Part shown: positions 1 through 10,838 of the stretch, in pieces | Layout: each line of letters begins with the position of its first letter | Numbering within the stretch: position 1 is the first letter of the stretch | DNA from: Leclercia adecarboxylata | GTDB taxonomy: Bacteria; Pseudomonadota; Gammaproteobacteria; Enterobacterales; Enterobacteriaceae | Assembly: GCA_901472455.1 (NCBI GenBank) | Contig: LR590464.1 | Coordinates: 682,001-746,000, forward strand | Reading direction: 5' to 3' | Length of the DNA stretch: 64,000 nt | The notes under the pieces: generated by a model | Databases searched by the model: none | What the model was told of the DNA's origin: nothing | The model's input: only the letters and a program-made list of their open reading frames with translations | Position numbers and translations under genes: made by a program

Positions 1-414
1 CACCATGAAGAAACAGGGCCGTGCGTTGCTGTCCGTGCGTGAAGGGGATAAAGAGCGCGTAGTGGACCTGGCGGCGAAGCTGCTGAAACAGGGCTTCGAA
101 CTGGATGCCACTCACGGTACTGCGATTGTACTGGGCGAAGCGGTATCAACCCGCGTCTGGTGAACAAGGTGCATGAAGGTCGTCCGCACATTCAGGACCG
201 TATCAAGAATGGCGAGTACACCTACATCATCAACACCACTGAAGGGCGTCAGGCGATTGAAGACTCCAAGCTGATTCGCCGCAGCGCGCTGCAGTACAAA
301 GTGCACTACGACACCACCCTGAACGGCGGTTTTGCAACAGCCATGGCGCTGAACGCGGATGCCACCGAGAAGGTCATTTCGGTGCAAGAGATGCACGCGC
401 AGATCACGAAGTAA
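1..414 (+). CDS. carB: Carbamoyl-phosphate synthase large subunit, C-terminal end (partial)
   Basis: This is the last ~137 residues of CarB, the ATP-grasp subunit making carbamoyl phosphate for arginine and pyrimidine synthesis; the gene begins before the window. The segment is the C-terminal allosteric (MGS-like) domain that binds UMP, IMP and ornithine, with the recognisable stretches [20 protein letters not shown] and [20 protein letters not shown], ending at the TAA at 412-414. Near base 142 one base is missing: 'gaagcggtatc' should read 'gaagccggtatc'. The first ~45 codons and the remainder are therefore in different frames. Since carB is needed for prototrophy and similar indels recur through the window, I read this as a sequence error. 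A good intrinsic terminator follows. Confidence 0.95.
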
Positions 415-432
415 TCGCTTCAGATTGCTCTC

Positions 433-459
433 AAAACCCGCTTCGGCGGGTTTTTTTTA
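433..459 (+). terminator. Rho-independent terminator of carAB
   Basis: The stem AAACCCGC / GCGGGTTT with loop TTCG is followed by a run of T, 19 bases after the carB stop. Confidence 0.9.
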
Positions 460-541
460 TGTCTTTCCGACCATTTTTGGCGGTTGTGCCTCCTCCCTTT
501 TCAACGCACTGTAGGGCAATACCTGAAAAAAGGAGTTTATT

Positions 542-1031
542 GTGAAACAGGCCCTTACGTTGATACCCCTGGTAATACTGCTTGCTGGCTGTGCAGATTT
601 TGCCTCGTCGGTGACCAATACCATTGATGGAATGGGAATGACTCCCGACTATGCAAAAGGCTTAAAGGACGATCTGGAGCCGCAGAAAAAGTTAACCACA
701 CCGGTGGTGAAGGTGGCGGATAGCGTGCCTGAGGGCAAGCTCGTCGAGAAGTATGACAATGGCAATAAGAAGTTTGAGACTGTCATCAAGAACCGCTGCT
801 TTAACGACTATATCGACGTCTATTACCCGAACGGCGTCCTGCGGAGCCATACGCCGCTGGTTAACTGTCAGGCGGAAGGGCTGTCTCAGGGTTATACCCC
901 AGGACGGGAAGCTGCGCTCGACCATCACCTTCAAAGCGAGCGTGGCGAACGGCGAAGCGAAAACCTATGACGCTGGCGGAAAAGTGGTACAGACAGTGAT
1001 CTACAAAGATGGCTTCCCGCAGAAAAGCTAA
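542..1031 (+). CDS. MORN/YwqK-like repeat lipoprotein (frameshifted)
   Basis: A secreted lipoprotein of about 162 residues. The start is GTG at 542, with AAGGAG 8 bases upstream. The N-terminus is a lipoprotein signal with lipobox LLAGC (Cys about residue 17). The later part carries repeats of the type 'KYDNGNKKFET', 'VYYPNGVLRSHTPL' and 'TYDAGGKVVQTVIYKDG', the pattern of MORN-2/YwqK antitoxin-repeat proteins, which in enterobacteria are usually uncharacterised lipoproteins. One extra base near 902 (CCAGGACGGG for CCAGACGGG) splits it. Correcting it joins GLSQGYTP to DGKLRSTITF and restores the stop at 1031. It sits alone between the carB terminator and the next lipoprotein gene. Function is unknown; the 'antitoxin' family name should not be taken as evidence of a toxin partner, and none is seen. 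Confidence 0.75.
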
Positions 1032-1124
1032 CCTTCAGAGTGTTCTGCATTTTTCCCCTGACCGTAGCGTATTACGCTACAGTTTAGCCTGATGATAACA
1101 ATGACGACCAACAGGGAGAATACT

Positions 1125-1358
1125 ATGCAAAGCAAACTACTGATGGCCTCTGTCTTTGCGGCTGCAACGCTGTTTACCGTGACGGGATGTTCGTCTAATC
1201 AGGCGGTGAAAACGACGGACGGCAAAACCATCGTTACCGACGGTAAACCGCAGGTAGATGATGATACCGGGCTGGTGTCCTATGAGAATGCAGAAACCGG
1301 GCAAACCGAGCAGATTAACCGCGATCAGGTTAAATCCATGGGTGAACTGGATAACTGA
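1125..1358 (+). CDS. Small YgdI/YgdR-like lipoprotein
   Basis: A complete 77-residue lipoprotein. The ATG at 1125 is chosen over the in-frame ATG at 1092 because AGGGAGA lies 5-11 bases upstream and the signal sequence starts there. It has a short basic N-terminus, a hydrophobic core and the lipobox TVTGC, with Cys about residue 22. The mature part is a ~55-residue domain with DGKTIVTDGKPQVDDDTG and GQTEQINRDQV, typical of the DUF903 YgdI/YgdR family, a small SH3-like fold in the periplasm. Its function is not established in any species. It shares a two-way terminator with the convergent autotransporter gene. Confidence 0.85.
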   Translation: MQSKLLMASVFAAATLFTVTGCSSNQAVKTTDGKTIVTDGKPQVDDDTGLVSYENAETGQTEQINRDQVKSMGELDN

Positions 1359-1360
1359 TA

Positions 1361-1395
1361 AAAAAATGCAGTGGCCTGAACCACTGCATTATTCG
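1361..1395. terminator. Bidirectional terminator between lipoprotein and autotransporter
   Basis: The perfect inverted repeat TGCAGTGG / CCACTGCA (1367-1374 and 1381-1388) has A6 on the left and an AT-rich right side, so it can stop transcription from both convergent genes. Confidence 0.8.
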
Positions 1396-1409
1396 ATCTG
1401 ATTATGTGA

Positions 1410-4397
1410 TTACCAGCGGTGGTTCAGCAGGATATGACCGCCATACGCGTCATAACCGTTTTCACCCCACTCGCCGCTGGCGCGTAACGAGATCAGCGTG
1501 GTTTCATTCAGTTTGCCGGTAATGCCCAGCTCCAGTTGACCGCGGTCGTCCGGGGTATCGTTACTGAACGCTTCGCCGTTGAAGGCGATATCATTCTGTC
1601 CGGCACCTTTCAGCCAGTTGACTGCTACGTAAGGCTGCCATGCCTGCACATCTTTCTGATCGAAGTAGCTGGTTTTCACACCTACGCGTCCCAGAATGCC
1701 GTCATTATCAGGGGTAGAGATACGTACGCCGTCCGGCGTCTGTATGGTTTTCCTGATCAAGATAGCTATAGATGGCCTGGATCTGCGGTTCGATTTTCAA
1801 GGTTCTTTCGTTTTCTGAGTCAACGATCCAGGCGTGACCTGCTTCCAGTGATACAGCAAAGCCGTGGCTGTCGTAAGACTCGTCGCTGCGACCGTCACTG
1901 GTGAGCGAGTTGTGATACCAGCCGAAAGAGGCCCAGCTGTCGATATAGCTGCCTTTACGCAACTGTTGGTCTTCCTGCCAGGTGGCGTATACGCCGACAT
2001 TCACCCCATCGACTTTACCCTGCGCTGAACGTTTACTGCCTGTGGACGTGGAGTCAGTTTTTGCCTGACCGGCACCGAACATCACCCCGCTATGCAGTAC
2101 ACCCGTGTCCATCTTCTTGCTGATGAAATCACTGCCGACCTGCATCACGTACTGGGTGGTGTCATAGTTTACTTTACCGCCCGCCACATCGTTTTCGTGG
2201 TAGCGGCCTTTGACATACATCCAGGTGTTGAGATCTTCTTCATTGCGCAGCGTCAGCTGATCGCGATCGTCGCGTTTGTGCAGGAACATGTCCTGGGCAG
2301 CCAGGTAGTTACCTAAATAGGCACCGACCTCAGGAGCAAGATTGCTCATCTCTGGTGGGGTATAGCCGCCGCTGTTGCCGCCGTCGTTGTTACCACTGTT
2401 ATCACCGTCGGTGTTGCCGCCGTTACCGCCGTCGGTGTTACCGCCGTTACCGGCCGTCGGTGTTGCCGCCGTTACCGCCGTCGGTGTTGCCGCCGTTACC
2501 GCCGTCGGTGTTACCGCCGTTACCGCCGTCGGTGTTACCGCCGTTGCCGTCGTCGGTGTTGCCGTCGGTGTTATCGTCTTTGTCAGGAACCGGGGTAGTG
2601 TCTGCAGACTCCAGGTACCAGTTGCCATCGCTGTGCTGGTTCAGACTGTATTCCCACGCGCCAACGACGACCGGTCTGGAGAGGCTAAACGCAGCCCTGG
2701 AATCGCCACCCACGCTCACGATCTGCATACCGTTGACGGTCTTCGCGCCCGCCCCACCGATATTGCTGATACGGATATCCGATACACCTGCACTGTTACC
2801 GGTGATGGTAAGATGGTCGGTCAACGCATTGTCATCCCCCAGCACGCTGTTCATGGCGATCAAACTGCCGCTCATGCCGGTGTAATCACCGTTGATGGTG
2901 AAATCATTCCCCACACTGTCGTTCAGACCGCTGATTTGCAGCGTACCGCTGTTGGTGACGTTGCCGTTGATGGTATCGGCGGTAGAAGCACTGGACAGCG
3001 TATTTCCCTGAACCGCATTCCATGAGGCCAGAACGCCGCCGCCGAGAAATATTGACGTTATTGTTTACCGTACCTGCACTGGCGAAGGTAGCCCCGTCCT
3101 GAATCGTGACGGTGGCGGAATTGCCTGCACTTCCCAGCGTTGCGCCTTCGGCTACCAGCATCGTGCCGCTGTTCAACTGCGTGTCGCCTGTATAGCTGTT
3201 GTTGCCGGTCAGCGTCAGGGTATGGGCATCTGTTTTGATAACAGTACCGCTGCCCGTGATGCCAGTGGCAAAGTTGAAATCAGCAGCCTGATTAAATTCC
3301 AGCGTGCCGTTGTTGGTCAGCTTCCCACTTAAGGTGCCGGTTTTTTCGCCAGTACCCAGTTGCAGGGTAGCGCCTTCTGCGATGAGGGTATTACCAGCGT
3401 TGCTGACGTTGCCTGCGAAGGTGAGCTTGCCGGTATCAACCTTGATTGAATCATCCGTGCCGATGATATCCACATTACCGGTCAGCTCCCAATCGGTGCC
3501 TAACATGGTGAGAGAGGCGAAACCGTCGCCTTCATTCAGGCCAATGAAATTGCTGTCTTCAGTTCCTGTGCCTGTTAGTCGTAAAGTATTGGGTAGTTGA
3601 ATTGGTTGAAATAACATCCCCTTCCAACCGGGAGCCGGTCGTCAGAGTAAGAACGTTGTTTTTTTTCGCTGGTAAATGAAATAGCACTTTCGGCCGCCTT
3701 TGATGATTCCAGCATTAGTCACTTCAACTCTTGTGATACCAGAGGTGTGAATACCATGCTCAATCCCTTCAATCGTGCCGTTATTAGTAATTTTACTATT
3801 GCTGGTGACGCCGGAGAGTTCGACACCATTATTTAAATTACCTTTTATTTCACCATTATTAATTAGAATTATTCCGATCTTACTGGCAATCCCTGTTTTG
3901 CCTTCGATATGGCCAGTTGAAGCATTCTCAATCCTGAGCATCGACGAATCTTCTTCAATTTGGATGCCGCTTTCTGCACCCGTCACGTTACCCGCGTTTT
4001 TAATGGTGCCTGTCATTGAGTGAACAGTAATGGCATTTCCAGTGCTCGATGAAATCACACCAGATTGTGTGTTGTTAATGACAGGTTCCTGCGTACCGGT
4101 ATTAATATAGACAGCATCTCCGGTATTGGTAATTTTTTCCCTCGTTATCAACAGTAAGTAACTGATCGCCTGCTATCGTAACAGCCGCAGTGTTTGAACC
4201 CGTAGATATGAGTACATTTTCATTAATTGTGTATGACGGGTCGATGGAAAAAGTCTGAGCCTCCGTCGTAGAATCCTCAATGATGGCCGCTGGTTGCCAT
4301 TAATGGAGCAAACATAAGTAAAGCAGGGGAATATTCTGCTCATTGATTTTGTTATTTTATTTAATTGCGGGGTTTTTCTTTTCATTGCCACGTCCAT
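1410..4397 (-). CDS. AIDA/pertactin-type autotransporter (type V secretion), with several frame breaks
   Basis: A classical monomeric autotransporter of about 990 residues. The N-terminus (MKRKTPQLNKITKSMSRIFP...) is an extended signal; removing one base at about 4328 gives PALLMFAPLMAT. The passenger has beta-helix repeats of the type ITNNGTIEG / NAGNVTGAESG, then pertactin-like LTLTGNNSYTGDTQLNSG. A low-complexity linker of Gly-Asn-Thr-Asp repeats follows, then a ~290-residue beta barrel starting near NLAPEVGAYLGNYLAAQ, with WMYVKGRY, a region of alternating strands, and a terminal aromatic (LLNHRW). Frame breaks occur near 4328, 4145, 3630, 3045, 2452 and 1747. Each one I checked closely is repaired by removing one base, so the gene may be intact in the cell. 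It probably mediates adhesion or aggregation; the passenger gives no enzymatic motif. The AT-rich 5' flank suggests H-NS silencing. Confidence 0.85.
2381..2566. repeat. 24-bp tandem repeats encoding the autotransporter linker
   Basis: About seven head-to-tail copies of a 24-base unit (ccgtcggtgttaccgccg + ttaccg) lie inside the autotransporter gene. They encode an 8-residue Gly/Asn/Thr/Asp repeat (GGNGGNTD-type) between passenger and barrel. The 24-base period keeps the frame when copies are gained or lost. An extra G at 2453 breaks one copy. Confidence 0.9.
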
Positions 4398-4768
4398 TTG
4401 TGATTAAAAATGAATGGATATTTTAATGGCGATAAAAATTATTGTAAATATATGTTTTTACAGGGTAATTTGAGGGGTTGAAATTTAAATTATTAATTTC
4501 AAAATCAATTCTGTATATCAATTTATTTTAAATTTTTAATTAACCATGAGTTAAATGCTTCATATTTCTTATTGTTAACAATTAATCGATCTGTGATTAT
4601 AATATTATATCTTCTGGTGATTTATTATTTGCGATATATATCTTTTGCCGCGACGGGATTTGCCAATCCTTGCGGTTAAGCCAGGCACAGGCGCAGACCC
4701 CTTCAAACGCCCGCCGTTCCTGTCTACACTGACTGCTACAACAAGAAAGCAGTTCAACCAGGTTAATC
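4398..4768. promoter_or_regulatory. AT-rich divergent intergenic region, autotransporter / kefF
   Basis: 371 bases without a gene. The part 4398-4640 is extremely AT-rich, unlike its flanks, and reads towards the autotransporter. The kefFC side (4650-4768) has normal composition. The composition fits an H-NS-bound promoter for the autotransporter; no specific operator is recognised. Confidence 0.5.
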
Positions 4769-5299
4769 ATGATACTCATTATTTACGCCCATCCTTATCC
4801 GCATCATTCCCATGCGAACAAACGGATGCTTGATCAAGTCAAGACGCTGGAGGGCGTAGAGATCCGTTCGCTCTACCAGCTCTACCCCGATTTCAATATA
4901 GATATCGCTGCCGAACAGGAAGCGATCGCCAGGGCCGATTTGATTGTCTGGCAACACCCGATGCAGTGGTACAGTACGCCCCCGTTGCTGAAACTGTGGA
5001 TCGACAAAGTGTTCTCGCATGGCTGGGCATATGGTCATAACGGCAATGCGCTCAGGGGGAAAAGTCTGCTGTGGGCAGTGACCACCGGCGGCGGTGAAAG
5101 CCATTTTGACATCGGCTCCTTCCCCGGCTTTGAGGTACTGGCGCAACCGCTACAGGCAACGGCGCTGTATTGCGGCCTGAACTGGCTCCCGCCGTTTGCC
5201 ATGCACTGCACCTTCGTCTGCGACGACGAAACGCTCCAGGCGCAGGCGCGCCACTATAAACAACGTTTACTCGACTGGCAGGAGACGCACCATGGATAG
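4769..5299 (+). CDS. kefF: Glutathione-regulated K+ efflux ancillary protein KefF
   Basis: A complete 176-residue flavodoxin-fold quinone oxidoreductase, the same length as E. coli KefF. It binds FMN, reduces quinones, and as a soluble partner activates the KefC potassium/proton antiporter when electrophiles deplete glutathione. Diagnostic stretches are [20 protein letters not shown] (phosphate-binding N-terminus), [20 protein letters not shown] and [14 protein letters not shown]. The gene is intact. It overlaps the kefC start by 8 bases (ATG at 5292 inside its final codons), so the two are translationally coupled. Confidence 0.97.
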   Translation: MILIIYAHPYPHHSHANKRMLDQVKTLEGVEIRSLYQLYPDFNIDIAAEQEAIARADLIVWQHPMQWYSTPPLLKLWIDKVFSHGWAYGHNGNALRGKSLLWAVTTGGGESHFDIGSFPGFEVLAQPLQATALYCGLNWLPPFAMHCTFVCDDETLQAQARHYKQRLLDWQETHHG

Positions 5300-7160
5300 C
5301 CATACGCTGATTCAGGCGCTGATCTATTTAGGCGCTGCGGCTTTGATTGTGCCGGTTGCGGTACGCCTCGGGTTAGGATCAGTACTGGGGTATCTGATTG
5401 CCGGCTGCGTGATTGGGCCGTGGGGATTCCGGGCTGGTTACTGACGCCGAGTCGATTCTGCACTTTGCCGAAATCGGTGTGGTGCTGATGCTGTTTGTCA
5501 TCGGCCTTGAGCTGGATCCGCGTCGTCTGTGGAAGCTGCGCGCGTCGGTGTTTGGCGGCGGGGCATTGCAGATGCTGGCCTGCGGTCTACTGCTGGGCGG
5601 GTTCTGTATCCTGCTGGGCATGGACTGGAAGGTGGCAGGGCTGATCGGCATGACGCTGGCGCTCTCCTCAACGGCCATCGCCATGCAGGCCATGAACGAA
5701 CGTAACCTGACGGTTTCCCGTATGGGGCGCAGCGCCTTCTCGGTGCTGCTATTCCAGGATATCGCGGCTATTCCGCTGGGTGGCGATGATCCCGCTGCTG
5801 GCTGTATCCGGAGCGTCGACCACGCTTGGCGCTTTTGCGCTGTCGGCATTAAAGGTCGTCGGAGCGCTGACCCTGGTCGTCCTGCTCGGGGCGGTACGTC
5901 AGCCGACCGCTGCTGCGCTTTGTCGCCCGTTCCGGCCTGCGGAAGTGTTCAGTGCCGTGGCCTTATTCCTGGTCTTCGGCTTTGGCCTGATGCTGGAAGA
6001 GGCGGGCTGTCCATGGCGATGGGGGCGTTTCTGGCGGGTGTTCTGCTGGCGAGTTCGGAATATCGTCACGCGCTGGAAAGCGATATCGAGCCGTTTAAAG
6101 GGCTGCTGCTGGGGCTGTTTTTCATCGGCGTGGGGATGTCGGTCGACTTCGGAACGTTAGTGACGCATCCGCTGCGCATCGCCATCCTGCTGGTAGGTTT
6201 CCTGGTCATTAAAATGACGATGCTCTGGCTGGTGGCTCGTCCGCTAAAGGTGCCCGGAAAACAGCGCCGCTGGTTTGCCGTGCTGCTGGGGCAGGGAAGT
6301 GAATTCGCATTTGTGGTCTTCGGCGCGGCCAATATGGCAAACGTGCTCGATCCAGAATGGGCCAAGGCGCTGACGCTGGCGGTCGCGCTCTCAATGGCGG
6401 TCACGCCACTGCTGCTGGTCGTGTTGACCCGTCTGGAAGCGGCCGACAGCGGTCAGGAGCGTGAGGCAGATGAAATTGACGAGGAACAGCCGCGGGTGAT
6501 CATTGCCGGGTTTGGTCGCTTCGGCCAGATCACCGGCCGTTTGTTGCTCTCCAGCGGCGTTAAGATGGTTATCCTCGATCACGATCCCGATCATATTGAA
6601 ACCCTGCGTAAGTTCGACATGAAGGTTTTTTACGGTGATGCCACGCGCGTGGATCTGCTGGAGTCTGCCGGAGCGCACAAAAGCCGAAGTGTTGATCAAC
6701 GCGATAGACGATCCGAAAAATAGCCTGCAGCTGGTCGAGCTGGCGAAGACCCATTTCCCGCACCTGAAAATTATCTCCCGGGCGCGTGATATCGAGCATT
6801 ACATCAAACTGCGTCAGGCAGGTGTCGATGCGCCGGAGCGTGAAACCTTTGAAGGGGCGCTGAAATCGGGTCGGCTGGCGCTGGAGAGTCTCGGACTCGG
6901 GGCATATGAAGCCCGGGAGCGAGCCGATCTGTTTCCGCCGGTTTAATACTGAGATGGTCGAAGAGATGGCTGAAATGGCCGAGAATGATGCGAAGTCACG
7001 CGCGGCGGTGGTTAAACGTACCAGCGCTATGCTGATGGATATCATCAATGAAGATCGCAATCATCTCTCGCTGACGCAGCGTCACGGCTGGCAAGGAACG
7101 GAAGAGGGTAAGCATACCGGCGATCCGGGAGACGAGCCGGAAAGTAAACCACTGGCGTGA
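5292..7160 (+). CDS. kefC: Glutathione-regulated K+/H+ antiporter KefC (multiple frame breaks)
   Basis: An inner-membrane CPA2 antiporter of about 620 residues that acidifies the cytoplasm for protection against electrophiles. The N-terminal ~380 residues are transmembrane ([56 protein letters not shown]). A RCK/KTN nucleotide-binding domain follows ([36 protein letters not shown]) and binds glutathione and NAD. The C-terminal tail ends [15 protein letters not shown]. Frame breaks near 5438, 5778, 5887, 5940, 6008, 6675 and 6940 are single-base changes, mostly in runs of G, and each restores family sequence when corrected. The start overlaps kefF. Confidence 0.95.
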
Positions 7161-7274
7161 AGAGGGGTTGCCAGCAAATATAAAAAATTTCCTGTTCTTT
7201 ACTCTGCCGCCAGTCGACGAAAGATTAAGCTTTCCGTATAGTGGCGGCAATTTTTTGCATCCGGGAAATAATCA

Positions 7275-7755
7275 ATGATCAGTCTGATTGCGGGCGCTTG
7301 CGGTAGATCGCGTGATCGGTATGGAAAATGCCATGCCGTGGAATCTGCCTGCCGATCTCGCGTGGTTTAAACGCACTACGTTGAACAAGCCGGTAGTAAT
7401 GGGTCGCCTGACCTGGGAGTCAATCGGGCGTCATTGCCGGGCCGTAAAAAACATCGTTATAAGCAGCCAGCCGGCACGGATGATCGTGTTGAGTGGGTCA
7501 AATCCGTTGACGAAGCCATTGCTGCCTGCGGTGATGCCGAAGAGGTAATGGTGATTGGTGGAGGCCGTGTGTATGAGCAATTCCTGCCGAAAGCGCAGAA
7601 ATTATATCTGACACACATTGATGCTGAAGTGGAAGGGGATACCCATTTCCCGGACTACGATCCTGACGAGTGGGAATCGGTATTCAGCGAATTCCACGAC
7701 GCGGATGCGCAAAATTTCGCACAGCTATTGCTTCGAGATCCTTGAACGCCGCTAA
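7275..7755 (+). CDS. folA: Dihydrofolate reductase (multiple frame breaks)
   Basis: FolA reduces dihydrofolate with NADPH and is the trimethoprim target. The start MISLIA at 7275 and the end FEILERR with TAA at 7753-7755 match the family, for an expected 159 residues. Inside are [20 protein letters not shown] (folate and NADPH site), GRLTWESIG, and [20 protein letters not shown] (NADPH-binding loop). At least five single-base indels are visible, near 7290, 7431, 7446, 7470 and 7719. This essential gene cannot really be that damaged, so it is the clearest sign of sequence error. The promoter lies in the 114 bases after kefC. Confidence 0.95.
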
Positions 7756-7762
7756 TGTTTTA

Positions 7763-7791
7763 CTGCACCTTTCCCCACGGGAGAGGTGCAG
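7763..7791. terminator. Stem-loop between convergent folA and apaH
   Basis: Inverted repeat CTGCACCT / AGGTGCAG flanks a 13-base loop in the 43-base gap between the two stops. There is no strong T run, so its strength is uncertain. Confidence 0.5.
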
Positions 7792-7798
7792 CTCTCTG

Positions 7799-8646
7799 CT
7801 ACGACGCTACCGCTTCATTCTCGCCTAAATCCAGATGCCGGTTCGACGGCTGAACAAAGTACGCTTTATCTTCCCAGCGCAGGCAGGTGAGTTCTCCACC
7901 CCAGCAGCAGCCGGTATCCAGCCCGTAAATACCCTCAGGCGTGCCTTTGCCCTCCAGCGACGCCCAGTGACCAAAGATCACGTTGTAATGGTCCGTCACC
8001 GGGCCGGGGATCGCAAACCAGGGTTTGAGCGGGGTCGGTGCGTTTTCCGGCACATCCTTGCAGTACATGTCCAACTGACCGTTCGGGAAGCAGTAGCGCA
8101 TGCGGGTGAAGGCGTTGGTGATAAAACGCAGGCGTGCTACGCCGCTAAGCTCCATACTCCAGTTGTTGGGCATGTCGCCATACATGGCATCAAGGAAGAA
8201 GGGGTAAGAGTCGCTGGAGAGCACGGCTTCGACGTCGCGTGCGCACTCTTTCGCGGTTTGCAGATCCCACTGCGGGGTAATACCCGCGTGCGCCATCACC
8301 AGCTGCTTCTCTTCATCGACCTGTAGCAGTGGCTGGCGACGCAGCCAGTTAATTAAGTCATCGGCGTCAGGTGCATCCAACAGCGGGTTGAGCCGGTCTT
8401 TCGGTTTATTACGGCTGATCCCGGCGTAAACCGCCAGCAGATGCAGATCGTGATTGCCAAGGACGAGCCGCACGCTGTCACCCAGCGATTTCACATAACG
8501 CAGCACTTCCAGCGAGCCAGGCCGCGCGCAACGAGATCGCCGGTGAGCCATAGCGTATCCTTACCGGGGGTAAACTCCACCTGCTTTAATAATGCGATCA
8601 GTTCATCGTAGCAACCATGAACGTCACCAATGAGATATGTAGACAT
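7799..8646 (-). CDS. apaH: Diadenosine tetraphosphatase ApaH
   Basis: A symmetrical Ap4A hydrolase of the PPP metallophosphatase family, about 280 residues. It has the motifs GDVHGCYDE near residue 7, GDLVARGPG and [10 protein letters not shown], which bind the two metals. It also removes NpnN caps from RNA. A single missing C at about 8522 splits the first ~40 residues from the rest; the start at 8646 is ATGTCTACATATCTC. It lies two bases downstream of apaG in the surA-pdxA-rsmA-apaG-apaH run. Confidence 0.95.
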
Positions 8647-8648
8647 GT

Positions 8649-9027
8649 TTAGTGAATGAGTGTTGGAACAGCCAGACGGAAAACAGGAATGGCAACGCGG
8701 AATGCGTTGCCGTCGGCATCGACCATTTCATAATGGCCCTGCATGGTACCCAGCGGTGTTTCGATTACCGCACCGCTGGTGTACTGATACTCTTCGCCGG
8801 GATCAATGTGCGGTTGTTCACCCACCACGCCTTCGCCCTGCACTTCAATTTCACGACCGTTGCCGTTGGTGATAAGCCAGTAACGCCCAAGCAGTTGCAA
8901 CAGGCGTCCGCCCCAGGTTGCGAATGGTGACCGTATAAGCAAAGACAAAGCGCTCTTCATCCGGGGTGGACTGTGACTCAATATAGATGCTTTGTACGTG
9001 AACACATACGCGGGGCGAATCAATCAT
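8649..9027 (-). CDS. apaG: ApaG protein
   Basis: A small beta-sandwich protein of about 125 residues with fibronectin-III-like fold. The sequences [38 protein letters not shown] and the end RLAVPTLIH are family signatures. The true start is ATG at 9027 ([17 protein letters not shown]). One extra base near 8903 separates it from the C-terminal part. Its exact biochemical role is not settled, though it has been linked to Mg2+/Co2+ resistance. It lies 3 bases downstream of rsmA. Confidence 0.93.
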
Positions 9028-9030
9028 GGC

Positions 9031-9853
9031 TTAGCTCTCCTTCGGCGGCGCATTTTCGCTGATGTAATTAGCCAGCTTGCAGTACTGTTCTACAGAGATG
9101 TTCTCTGCACGCATTGCCGGATCAATACCCAGCTTAGCCAACACTTCAACGGTAAACGTATTGCCAAGGCTGTTTACGAATCGTTTTACGACGCTGGTTA
9201 AAGGCTTCAGTAGTAATACGGCTCAGGACACGCAGCTCTTTGACCGGGTACGGCTTGGTTTTATGCGGCACAAGGCGTACAACCGCAGAATCCACTTTTG
9301 GCGGCGGCGTGAACGCGGATGGCGGCACTTCGAGTACCGGGATCACGTTGCAGAAATATTGCGCCATCACGCTTAAACGACCATACGCTTTACTGTTTGG
9401 CCCTGCAACCAGTCGGTTAACGACCTCTTTTTGCAACATGAAGTGCATGTCGGCAATGGCATCAGTATAGCTAAACAGGTGGAACATCAGCGGCGTGGAG
9501 ATGTTATACGGCAGGTTGCCGAACACGCGCAGCGGCTGACCAAGCTTCTCCGACAGTTCACCGAAGTTCATGGTCATGGCATCTTGCTGATAAATAGTCA
9601 GTTTCGGCCCAAGGAACGGGTGCGTCTGCAGACGGGCTGCCAGATCGCGGTCCAGTTCGATGACAGTCAGTTCATCCAGACGCTCGCCAACCGGCTCGGT
9701 CAGTGCGGCCAGACCCGGGCCGATCTCGACCATCGCCTGGCCTTTTTGTGGATTGATAGCCGAAACAATACTTTCGATCACGAACTGATCGTTGAGGAAG
9801 TTTTGCCCGAAACGTTTACGGGCTAAATGGCCCTGGTGGACGCGATTATTCAT
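9031..9853 (-). CDS. rsmA: 16S rRNA dimethyladenosine transferase RsmA (KsgA)
   Basis: It dimethylates A1518 and A1519 at the 3' end of 16S rRNA using SAM, late in 30S assembly. Motifs are [11 protein letters not shown] (N-terminal rRNA/SAM site), [13 protein letters not shown] (SAM motif I), NLPYNIST (catalytic motif IV) and the C-terminal [10 protein letters not shown] one-base change near 9178 moves the last ~48 residues to another frame, ending at TAA 9031-9033. The start overlaps the pdxA stop (ATGA). Confidence 0.96.
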
Positions 9854-10838
9854 TGAGTATTAACAATCATTTTGATGGCGAGATTAAGCGCCGTAATAAA
9901 ACTGCCGACATCTGCTTTTCCCTGGCCCGCTAAGTCAAGCGCAGTGCCATGGTCAACAGAAGTGCGAATAAAGGGTAAACCGAGGGTGATATTCACGCCG
10001 CGGCCAAATCCCTGGTATTTTAGCACGGGAAGGCCCTGATCGTGGTACATCGCCAGCACGGCATCTGCATGATCGAGATATTTTGGTTGAAACAGGGTAT
10101 CCGCAGGCAGCGGCCCGCTGAGATTCATCCCCTGGGCACGCATCTCGTCCAGCACCGGAATAATGGTGTCGATCTCTTCCGTGCCCATATGGCCGCCTTC
10201 GCCCGCGTGCGGGTTCAGGCCACACACCAGTACGTGCGGATCGGCGATACCGAATTTGGTGCGTAAATCATGGTGCAGAATGGCAATCACCTCGCGCAGC
10301 AGGTCCGGCGTAATGGCATCGGAAACCGCTTTGATCGGCAGATGCGTGGTCGCCAGCGCAACGCGCAGCTCCTCGGTGGCCAGCATCATCACCACTTTTG
10401 CGCTGTGCGAGCGCGCTTCAAAAAACTCGGTATGGCCGGTAAAAGCTACCCCCCGCATCGTTAATCACCCCTTTATGCACCGGCCCGGTGATCAGCGCGG
10501 CAAATTCGCCGCTCAGGCAGCCATCACAGGCGCGTGCCAGCGTTTCCACCACATAATGACCGTTTTCGGTACTGAGTTGTCCGGGAACAACGGGGGTACG
10601 CAGCGGGACAGGCAACAGCGTCAGGGTGCCCGCTTGCTGGGGGGAGAGGCGCATTTTCTGCCTGATACGGCAGGAGCGTCAGCGGCAGATTAAGGGTTTT
10701 TGCCCGCGCCTCAAGCACGCTGGCATCGGCGCAAATCACCAGTTCGACCGGCCAGCTGCGCTGGGCAAGCTGGACGACCAAATCGGGACCAATCCCGGCA
10801 GGTTCGCCGGGAGTGATAACAACACGATGGTGTTTCAT
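9850..10838 (-). CDS. pdxA: 4-hydroxythreonine-4-phosphate dehydrogenase PdxA
   Basis: An NAD-dependent, metal-requiring dehydrogenase in pyridoxal 5'-phosphate synthesis, about 329 residues. [20 protein letters not shown] starts the protein; [32 protein letters not shown] (metal-binding His) and [19 protein letters not shown] are conserved. Frame breaks lie near 10660 and 10450. It overlaps surA by one base at the 5' end and rsmA by 3 bases at the 3' end. Confidence 0.96.

Noticed and set aside
2381-2566. CRISPR-like regular repeats
   Set aside because: The units are head-to-tail without spacers, G/C-rich, in frame inside an autotransporter gene, and code for a Gly/Asn linker. No cas gene is near.
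2375-3025. Long plus-strand frames opposite the autotransporter
   Set aside because: Their valine/proline-rich repeats are antisense shadows of the linker repeats, without RBS or signal.
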